64,000 bases of DNA from Paraspadella gotoi (lineage: Eukaryota; Chaetognatha), in NCBI GenBank assembly GCA_051294375.1, contig CM119265.1, positions 11,285,818 to 11,349,817 of the forward strand. The letters run 5' to 3'. Both the position numbers and the translations under genes were made by a program. A model generated the notes under the pieces. The model saw only the letters and a program-made list of their open reading frames with translations. It was not told the DNA's origin and did not search any database. This document shows positions 55,884 to 64,000 of this stretch, in pieces (the stretch's first letter is position 1; each line of letters starts with the position of its first letter).

Positions 55884-58812
55884 ATGGAAGTCAATGCGGA
55901 AAATACTGAGGCGGAACCCGCGGAGCCTCGGAACAAAAAACTCGAGTTTCAGTGCGACGTTTGTCAGCGAAAATTCTCCATCAAGAGCGAATATCTCCGC
56001 CACAGCACGATCGTCCACTCGGACCACCGACCCTTCAAGTGCGCCATCTGCGGCAAGGGTTTCAAACTCAAGGGAGACCAAAACCGCCACCTCCGTACCC
56101 ACGACACCTCGCGGCCCTACAAGTGTGTCCTTTGCGGCAAGGGCTTCTGTGATTCCGGCAACCTCCTCCGCCACGAACGCTGCGTCCACGACAAAGTGGC
56201 CGCCAAAAAATACAGCTGCGACGTTTGCGACAAACAGTTCTACCGCGCGGATCGGCTGAGGCGCCACGAGATGGCGCATTCGGACGAGCGGCGGTGCGAG
56301 CGCTGCGGTCGAGCCTTTTTCGATCCGATCAAACTCATTCGTCACAAGTACAACGTTCACTGTGACAGAATGGGGATCGCCGGGAGGAGGAAGAGAGGGA
56401 GGCCGCCGAAAACAGTCAAGCCGACGGAGGAATCGATCAAGAGGGAGGTAGAGGACGGCTCCTTACCCGAACTTACCTTCGATGACAATCAACCGCCGCC
56501 GTTCGACGAGGCGTGCCGCGTCGAACCAAAGTTCGAGGATACAAAGTTCTTTACCGATGCCTCGACCGATGAAGTGGGTGACGTCGATAATGGAATCGAC
56601 ATTGGCGTCACCTCCATCTGTTTAGATCTCTTGTCTAAGAATCTCTTTACTGACGATGAGTCGGCGGCTACGACTCGAGAGGAAGATGTCATGTCGAGAG
56701 AAAGCGGAGAGAGGTAGGGGAGGAAAATTAAGCTAGAACTAGTAGTCTAGTATCATTTGAATTCGTAGTAGTATTTATTTAGTATTTATTTATTAAAGGT
56801 TATTCCTTTACAATTTATAAACTATAAAATGATTTTAATTTCTCCCTTATCCCCCCTCCAGCCAAGCCTCCGGAGCCCAGACTAGAGTCTGCGAATTGTG
56901 CGGAAAGACTTTCGAACGCTTGGAGCTTCTTCGTAAGCACTTCGCCATCCACGACGACATGACCGAAAAGCCTTACAAGTGCTTGAAGTGCGAAGTATCC
57001 TTCCCTCGCTCCAACAATCTCCGTCATCACGAGCTGCGCTGGCACGAGGGACGCCGAGAATTTTCCGTGCGGCAGCAGCGGGGGATCCGCGGCGCCATTC
57101 GGCTGCGACCGCCGCTGCTCTCGCCTGAGGAGAGGGAAGATAAACGACGATCGAAAAAGGAGAGAAAGATGCCGGGACGAGAGAGGAAGAAACTTAATTC
57201 CGGGAAGAAAAAAATCGTCGGCGAAACTGTGTCCGGCGCCGACTTTTCCTCCGTCAACACTTCCGTCGATGGCACCTTTAACGCTTGTATAGACGGCGCT
57301 TTTAACGCGACCGTCGCCGTCTCCTCCGGTCGTCTCCTCGATTCGGCTTCTATTTTTCCAGCGTCGAACAACGATTCAGCCGAAAATGGCGCCGGTTTTG
57401 ACGTCTACGAGGAACCAGATTCGTCCGTCGGCGCCATTATTCAATCTTGCAATCTTAGACATTACGAACAATACTGGAGCGAGGGTTTGAGAGCGTGGTA
57501 TGGACGACCTGCCGATGAGGAATTGCCGAAGGAACAAATCCATCCTGTCGCCGAGGAGAATCGAACGAACGGCGCCGACTACAAGTCGGGATCTCTCGAT
57601 CGTTCGCCCAATGATCTTCGAATCGATTGTTCCGAAGCGGGAGGAAATTCTGTTCGAAACACAGACATTCTTTCCCCTCCATGGAGCGAAACGGGAAGAG
57701 CGAACCCAGTCAGCGAAATTGAACCGGCGAACAACGAACTTTGCGGTTTGGAGGACAGCGAAACGAAAAACCTCTGTCATCTTTGCGGCAAAGGATTCGC
57801 CCGCGCAAGTCTTCTCCGGATTCACGTCCGGCGCCACACTGGGGAAAGACCTTTTCAGTGCCACGAATGCGGCGTGGCTTTTATAGACAACTCCAAGTTG
57901 CGCATTCACAATCGGTACTGGCACAAACCCCGAAAAGTATCAACGATGATAAATGTCGTCGGCGAGCAAGTCGGGACGACAGAAGTTGATTCTGTGGTTG
58001 CCGATGATCCTAGCACAATTTTAGACTCCAGTCTTCCTACTGAAGCGCCTCATTGTGAAATCCCTCAAGCATCCGGTTTTAAAAAATATAAGGCGAATGG
58101 AGTTCAACCCCGATTCGCCTGCAACAATTGCGGCAAAGGCTTCAAGTTGAAGGGAGATTTGAATCGACACTTGAGGATCCATCTCAACTATCGTCCTTTT
58201 AAGTGCGGCCAATGCCAAGCGGCCTTCAGCGACTCGGGCAACCTCCTTCGCCACAAACGCTCCGTCCACGACGAAATTCCCCGTTGTAAGTGCGATTACT
58301 GCGGCAGGACCTTCTCCCGATCCGATTTGCTCAACAACCACTTGATTATTCACGAGGGCGAAGAAATGCGCAGAACCGTCAAGCGACCCAAACCGAAAAA
58401 GTGCCCACTCTGCGGCAAGGTCTACTCCCGCTCCAATTTGCTCACCAACCACATGAGGACCCACACCGGCGAAAAGCCTTTCCGCTGCGACGAGTGCGAC
58501 ATTGACTTTTACGACTGCAATCAACTCCGGCGTCACGAGCGGAGGTGGCACGAGCAGCAGATCGCCAGGCAGCGAAAGACCAAACCCAGGGACATCGCCA
58601 GGAGGGAAAAGATGGGACGGGTCAAGCGGAAGATCGGACGCCCGCGTAAGTTGGGACTGAGGGATGGAGACGCAGCCGACGCCAATCCGGGAAAGGAGAA
58701 TCGCGGAGATCCTTATCACGTGACGAATAGGGCGATGGTGAAAGTCGAAGGGACAATGGAGGAGTTTAAGAGGGAAATCGACGCCATAGACGAGGAGCTA
58801 GAATTGGCGTGA
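55884..58812 (+). CDS. C2H2 zinc-finger protein ZF-D (14 fingers, two AT-hooks)
   Basis: Exons 55884-56713 and 56862-58812 join in phase 2 to give 926 residues. The chosen ATG has a good context (gccATGg); one 15 bases upstream is in frame. Finger layout copies ZF-A: five in exon 1, then 2+2+3+2 in exon 2, with identical stretches such as CDECDIDFYDCNQLRRH. AT-hooks are RRKRGRPPK after finger 5 and VKRKIGRPRK after finger 14. Fingers are well formed, with TGERPF/TGEKPF linkers in places. The C-terminus is acidic and lacks the GTDDEGKNY repeats of ZF-A. It is a probable nuclear DNA-binding regulator. Codon use is GC-rich, unlike loci B, C and E. Confidence 0.92.
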
Positions 58813-58936
58813 ATGGGGAAAACTGAAGAGTGTACGTGAGAGTGCACGTTTCTTTCTAGTCAAATCAGTAGAACCAGGGAATTAATATATAGGAAACCTT
58901 TTGGTTTTTAATTTAGATTAGTTTTCACCAGTATTT

Positions 58937-59386
58937 GTTCGTTTTTATCGTCGCAATCGCTAAGCGTTTGCGACGATATTGTAACGCTTTTGCGCATAAG
59001 CGTTCCAAATTATAGATCGCCTTTTTTATGATTAAATTTGGGTGTATGAAGCTGAAAATTTATATACAGCTTCTCATAATTGATGTGCTTAAAATTGAGT
59101 CTGGACAGTTATTAAATATGTTTTGTTTACGTTTTATCAAAACAATCAAATTTTCTCTCTTTTATTTTCATATTTCTCTCTCTCTCTTTTTTCTTTCAAT
59201 TACATGTCTCTCTCCCTCTCTCTTTTCTGGCTCTGCAGGGGCTTATACTTTTTCTCTCTTTTCTCTCTTTTCTTCTGCTGCTTCTGCTGCTGCCTTTTGT
59301 TTTCTTTCTCTGCAGCTGGTTCTGCAGGGGCTCTTTCTTTTTCTCTTTTTTCTCCTGCTGCTTCCGCTGCTGTCTTTTGATTTTTT

Positions 59387-59412
<26 letters not shown>
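58937..59412 (+). repeat. CT-rich element with 5' hairpin
   Basis: Starts with the same ATCGTCGCAA/TTGCGACGAT hairpin as 36319 and stays collinear for about 450 bases to the final CT run. It lies about 125 bases after the ZF-D stop. Confidence 0.6.
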
Positions 59413-59415
<3 letters not shown>

Positions 59416-59420
<5 letters not shown>

Positions 59421-60410
59421 GCAAGTTGAAAAATTATTGCAAGTTTAAAAAATATGCAAGTTGGAAAAATTATGCAGTGAAAAATTATGCAAGTGAAAAA
59501 ATTATGCAAGTTGAAAAATTATGCAAGTTGAAAAAATTAATGCAGTTATTGCAAAAAAATTATGCAAGTTGAAAAAATTATGCAGTTGAAAAATTATGCA
59601 AGTTGAAAAAATTATGCAAGTTTGAAAAATTATGCAAGTTGAAAAAATTATGCAAGTTGAAAAAATATGCAAGTTGAAAAAATTATGCAAGTGAAAAAAT
59701 TATGCAATTAAAAAATTATGCAAGTTGAAAAATTATGCAAGTTGAAATTATGCAAGTTGAAAATTATGCAAGTTGAAAAATTATGCAAGTTGAAAAAATT
59801 ATGCAAGTTGAAAAAATTATGCAAGTTGAAAAAATTATGGCAAGTTGAAAAATGCAAGTGAAAAATATGCAAGTTGAAAAAATTATTGCAAGTTGAAAAA
59901 ATTATGCAAAGTTGAAAAATTATGCAAGTTGAAAAAATTATGCAGTTGAAAAAATTTATGCAAGTTGAAAAAATTATGCAAGTTGAAAAATTGCAAAGTT
60001 GAAAAAGATATGCAAGTTGAAAAAAGTATGCAAGTTGAAAAAGTATGCAAGTTGTGAAAAAAGTATGCAAGTTGAAAAAGTATGCAAGTTGAAAAGTATG
60101 CAAGTTGAAAAAGTATGCAAGTTGAAAAAAGTATGCAATTGAAAAAGTATGCAAGTTAAAAAGTATGCAGTTGAAAAGTATGCAAGTTGAAAAAAGTATG
60201 CAAGTTTGAAAAAAGTATGCAAGTTGAAAAAAGTATCGCAAGTTGAAAAAGTATGCAAGTTGAAAAAAGTATGCAAGTTGAAAAGTAATGCAAGTTGAAA
60301 AAAGTATGCAAGTTGAAAAATGTATGCAAGTTGAAAAAAGTATGCAGTTGAAAAAAAGTATGCAAGTTTGAACAAGTATGCAAGTGAAAAAAGTATGCAA
60401 GTGAGAACAT
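59416..60410 (+). repeat. 18-bp A-rich satellite (about 55 units)
   Basis: Units of atgcaagttgaaaaaatt in the first half change to atgcaagttgaaaaaagt (ending agt) after about 60000. A-run length and single-base losses (gcagttg) vary between neighbours, a pattern typical of long-read homopolymer error as well as of true variation. Reverse-strand ORFs here are repeat translations. Confidence 0.95.
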
Positions 60411-60476
60411 GACCTAATAACGCGTTCGATGGCAACGGAAACATTACGTGTATACAAAAAATCAACATGAGCCAAT

Positions 60477-61909
60477 TAAGGGGTGAATTTAGGCAAAATT
60501 TTTTTCTTAAATAGGTAATAGACAATTTTTTGGTTTACCTAGTAGTTAACTGAATAAAAGTAGGCAATTTTTAATTGAGGAAAGGAGCTTTAAAACTAAG
60601 ATATAACTGACAAACTTATGATCTAATTTGCTAAGATTTAAAAGGGAAATATTATCTTTAATAATTTAAAACCAAATAATATTAAATTAAATTTAAAATT
60701 AACAAAATAACAAAATAGGATATTTTTTGGTATTAATTTTTAAACAAAATCTTTATCAACTATAAAACTTTAATTTGCTCAACATTGAAATTCAATTAGT
60801 TTTAGACCAAATATTTTTAGAATATTTTTAATGAAAGACAAAATAATTTTGTAAAAAAAAATTAATAGCTAAAAATATTTATTCAGATTTAACCAAGTTT
60901 GGTGACAGGGGTTGGAGTCCATTATATAGTTGGTTTTAATTAAGATAATCATTTTTCAGAATGTTCAAAAATGTCATTTTTTATTTTAAGTTAAAATCTT
61001 TGTTAATGATGAAAAAATAGAAGGAAAACTTTTTTGGATTTTCTTATTTAAAAATCTATTAATAGAGAAAAAAAATTAACAACAATGTTTTTTATTATGA
61101 TTAAACATACATGTTTCGACTTAATTTGCAAATCTTTTTATCAGTGCTTATTTAGTTTTGATAGTACATAATTTTTTGTTTTACAAGTAAACAGTGAGAG
61201 GGATGGAGGGAAAGAGAGAGAGAGAGAAAAAAATAAATGTTTCTAACAAAAAATTTAAAAAATAACAGTGGTCAGTTTTTAGATTTCTTTATTAGAAACA
61301 TTTCTCTCTCTCTCTCTTTCCCTCCGTATCATATTCTGCAAAGAATTCTAGTAAGCTTTGCCATTCTTAATAAGATACAAAATATTTTTGGGCGACTTGA
61401 GTCTTGGGTACATTGTTACATCATCTTTGATCGAGGTTTTAATCTTGTCAATCATATCAGGATACAACTGAATTACGTATATTGCAAATCTCTTTAAATG
61501 TATGCATCCTCATTGTTATTACTAATTTCTTTATTATCTGTTAATTATTGATTTAATTAAATAATATCAATGAATTAATCCTCCTTAATATTTTATTGGT
61601 TCTGGTAGTAGCCAAGTAGATTACAGACTTAATGCTATGCTACTTTTGATAATCATATTTCATACCATCTGGGAAAAGTATTTTTGGGCTTAAAATATAG
61701 TAATAACAAATTGAAAATATAGTTGATAACGAAATTAAAACAATAAAAAAAATATATTGTTTTATTTATCTTTAAAAATAAATATAAGCAAAATATTTTG
61801 ATTCAGAAATTGCCTATCTTAATTAAGAAAAATCATTTCTTTACCTAGGCAATTTCAGAAACACTTTGCTAAGTTAATCAGGCAAAATATTACCTAAGTT
61901 CACCCCTTA
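60477..61909. mobile_element. hAT-like non-autonomous DNA transposon, 1,433 bp
   Basis: Ends are inverted repeats: TAAGGGGTGAATTTAGG at the left, and the reverse complement of TAAGGGGTGAACTTAGG at the right. Flanking 8-bp direct repeats are GAGCCAAT and GACCCAAT (one mismatch). The empty site at 37418-37425 has a single GACCCAAT. The 8-bp duplication fits hAT; the terminal bases are not diagnostic. No transposase is visible; the 86-codon frame at 61237 is unrecognised. A degenerate Penelope hammerhead lies inside. Confidence 0.75.
61105..61147 (-). ncRNA. Hammerhead-ribozyme-like motif 4, degenerate
   Basis: Minus strand: CTGATAA, weak helix II, GAAAC, ATGTA. The CTGATGA box and the cleavage triplet are both changed, so it should be inactive. 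It is followed by a GA run, as in the other Penelope remnants. Confidence 0.45.
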
Positions 61910-62006
61910 GACCCAATTTCACGCCGCCGTTGCGAGGCAACGGATAACCGAGATAAACGAGAGTGACCTAATAATGCGTCTCTCTCTCTCTCTCTCTCTC
62001 TTTTTA

Positions 62007-62400
62007 GTCGGATCTGCTTATCAGCAGATTCCGACTCTATAATTCTGCCAAAAAAATGATGTCCGTCCGTCAGTCCGACTGTCCGTCCCCCCTTAGCAAA
62101 AAACTTCAATTACTCGTGATTGGATGGATGGATTGGTATGAAATTTTGTGTGTGGGTAGGATACTGTGTGATTGAGATGGATATGAAGTTTCAATGGAAT
62201 CGTGCGAGTGGAAATTGGTTTTAATGGAAAAAACAAAAAAAAATCTATTTCACTATTTGAACGCCAATTTCTCATGAGTGGATAGGGCAATTGACTTAAA
62301 ATTTTGTATAATGGTAGGAAAGTGTGTAAATAAAGTTTATAAAGTTTCTATGGAATCGTGCGAGTGGAAATGAGTTAAAATGGAAAAAAGAAAAGTCATA
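62007..62400 (-). mobile_element. Helentron-like element, inverted copy with hairpin
   Basis: Begins on the plus strand with TTTTTAGTCGGATCTGCTTA and its pairing arm, then gtccgtccgtc, ccaattactcgtgattgg-like words, and a second host-word module to 62395. Confidence 0.6.
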
Positions 62401-62464
62401 TCTACTGGAAGTATTTTTACTTAAATTTACTCAGTTTTTTTTTTTTTTTTTTGCTTTTCTTTTG

Positions 62465-62540
62465 TGAATCAGCAGGGCGCGAACCCGAGTCCTTTGGATT
62501 TTGAGGAGCTCGCGCTACCTCCGGCGCTACCGGACGAGTA
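62465..62540 (-). mobile_element. tRNA-derived SINE head, diverged
   Basis: The minus strand has GGTAGCGCGAGCT (A-box) and GGGTTCGCGCCC (B-box), the third member of the family at 30290 and 45649. Confidence 0.55.
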
Positions 62541-62744
62541 AAGGGGCTGTTCAGCTTCTCTCTCTCTCTTTGAATTATATGTCGCTTTCTCTTTCTCTTT
62601 TTCTCCGTCGCTACTGCTTCTGATTCTGATTTGTGACGTAGTCGTTGTCGTCGTTGTTGTCGTCGCATCATAATCCAGGTTAAACCACTCTTCTATTCTT
62701 GCTTGCAACTTCTCTATGCAAGTTGAAAAAATTATGCAAGTTGA

Positions 62745-64000
62745 AAAAATTATAATCTGACTACCCAAATTGCAAACGCGTTTGCCAGAAATTCGGTTAA
62801 AAAACACTTGTAAAAACGCCACGATTCCAAGAGCGTTGCATCTGAAGAGCTTGTCCTATTCGTTTTATGGCATTTGATAAAGGATTTAATATCAAACAAG
62901 CCAGGGGAAATGCACTACTCATCTCCGGAGAATTTTCAAACCTCATTTTTACTATAGAAATGAAAGGGAAAGTTTACAAACTTAAAATTGCAAACGGGAT
63001 TGCTATATGTTCCTGTTACATGAGCAACTTCGAATTTCGCAATTCTGATAGCTTTGTGTCTGAAGAGCTTGTCCTATTTTTCTTTTTTCATTTTTTATTA
63101 ATGATTTTGACATAAAATGATCAGGTTTAAATGAAATAGTCCGGTTTGAATCGCGAAATTTTTATTTAAAAAGAAATTAAAAGGAAGGTTGAGAAAAAAA
63201 CTGATTTTTCCTAATATCTTTTGAAGGAATAAAGATAAAGGGATGGCAATAGTACCAAAATGAAGCCATAATCATAGGGCACATACAAGATACAATTTTA
63301 GAATTACTTATGCTGAAACCTCCTTTTAGGTGAGTGTCAAACTCAGTCAAAATTATAATGAATTTTAAAACTAATGACAACCCCATAAGAATAAATGAAA
63401 ATTTAATTCTTTTAATGATTCTGAAAGAAAAAAGGCTAAATTGTACTCTAGTCAAACTTTAAAGTTTTTTGGATAAAGAAAATGTGAATTTTTTGTCACT
63501 TTGCTTGTCTGATTTTACAAGCATGCTTACAAAATTCTACAAAATATTATTCACCCATCACAGCCTAAGTATTTATCTTTCTTTTTCCACCAGCAAAAAA
63601 GTAAACATTATTTTATGCTAGAGAACAGGGATATTTACTGAAATGAGCCGGAAGACATTCAACTTCTTCACTTTACTGTCATTTTTCAATAATAAAATAG
63701 GCGAATTTTTTATTATTTAACTCTCACAGGCTTCACAAAACATTATACTTTTATAATATCCCAATTTTAATGTAATTTATTATATTTTTTACCCAGTATC
63801 ATAAAATAACAGAAAGTTGTGGATTCCTTCGCTCGTTTAAGAAAAATATAACTAACGGAATTATAAGTTTGTAAGAGGAAGTCAGAATCGGGCAAATCTT
63901 AAAAGGCGAGAATGTTGAAAAAAAGGGTTGGAATTTTGATTGGTTTCCTAAGATTTCTCCACAATGTGAGGTCCGATTAAAGGGAAACTTGAGATTTACA
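62745..64000 (+). repeat. R1 dispersed repeat, longest copy, runs off the window
   Basis: Collinear with 4150-5240, then with 330-415, so it joins the two R1 parts seen separately at the window start. It has the open small frame from 62867 (MAFDKGFNIKQARGNALLIS). It is preceded by two or three A-rich 18-bp satellite units (62715-62755). Confidence 0.7.

Larger units (their letters stand above)
60412..61965 (+). repeat. Dispersed repeat interrupted by a transposon
   Basis: Left part 60412-60476 (acatgacctaataacgcg) and right part 61910-61965 (gacccaatttcacgccgccg) together match the uninterrupted copy at 37370-37475. The left part also has a ~20-base extra segment (cgatggcaacggaaacatta). Confidence 0.65.

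Noticed and set aside
58021-58719. 232-codon minus-strand frame opposite ZF-D
   Set aside because: Antisense shadow; the plus strand has nine perfect fingers in this exon.
59708-60525. Long minus-strand frames rich in Phe/Cys (NLHTFF, STCILF repeats)
   Set aside because: Translation of the A-rich 18-bp satellite; frames break wherever the A-run length changes.

Overview
The window is nuclear DNA from an animal, most likely an invertebrate. The evidence is spliced protein genes with short GT-AG introns (mostly 60-110 bp) for metazoan proteins (BIG/Sec71-type Arf-GEF, syntenin, TMF1), many C2H2 zinc-finger genes, Penelope-like retroelement pieces with hammerhead-ribozyme motifs, tRNA-derived SINEs and AT-rich, repeat-crowded spacers. 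The species cannot be named from this sequence. Every recognisable host gene lies on the + strand.

Layout. 0-1.5 kb: three displaced exons of an Arf-GEF (C-terminal half of the Sec7 domain) between two copies of a dispersed repeat called R1 here. 1.5-13.8 kb: repeats, namely a large inverted-repeat arm, R1, a miniature LTR element with a CACTA-like element nested in it, a Helentron-like element and Penelope remnants. 13.8-23.4 kb: gene island 1, with a 14-finger protein (ZF-A), syntenin, and 13 exons of the same Arf-GEF that stop exactly where the exons at 506 would continue. 23.5-29.1 kb: locus B, an AT-rich pair of zinc-finger ORFs separated and ended by an 18-bp satellite. 29.7-46.3 kb: a ~2.3-kb inverted duplication whose arms bracket locus C, a decayed and block-permuted copy of locus B. 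47.4-47.9 kb: another zinc-finger pseudogene. 52.6-58.8 kb: gene island 2, with the last two exons of a TMF1-like golgin, an unrecognised CCHC zinc-knuckle gene and a second 14-finger protein (ZF-D). 58.9-64 kb: a CT-rich element, an 18-bp A-rich satellite, a 1.43-kb hAT-like transposon with its empty site elsewhere in the window, and a long R1 copy.

How it fits together. The intact GC-richer genes sit in two compact islands with 250-400 bp between most of them. The AT-rich material between them is a mosaic of one zinc-finger gene's pieces (P1 = first half of exon 1, P2 = second half, P3 = start of exon 2, P5-7 = rest of exon 2, P8 = coding end) in several orders. Two conserved genes (Arf-GEF and TMF1) are cut at repeat-rich boundaries. 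Either the region has been heavily rearranged in the animal through R1, satellites and mobile elements, or long, noisy reads were assembled wrongly across those repeats. The sequence alone cannot decide this.

The most useful observations are the Arf-GEF exon order with perfect splice-phase match, the cyclic permutation of zinc-finger blocks, the hammerhead motifs in Penelope remnants, two transposon insertions with target-site duplications, and the link between the two 18-bp satellites.
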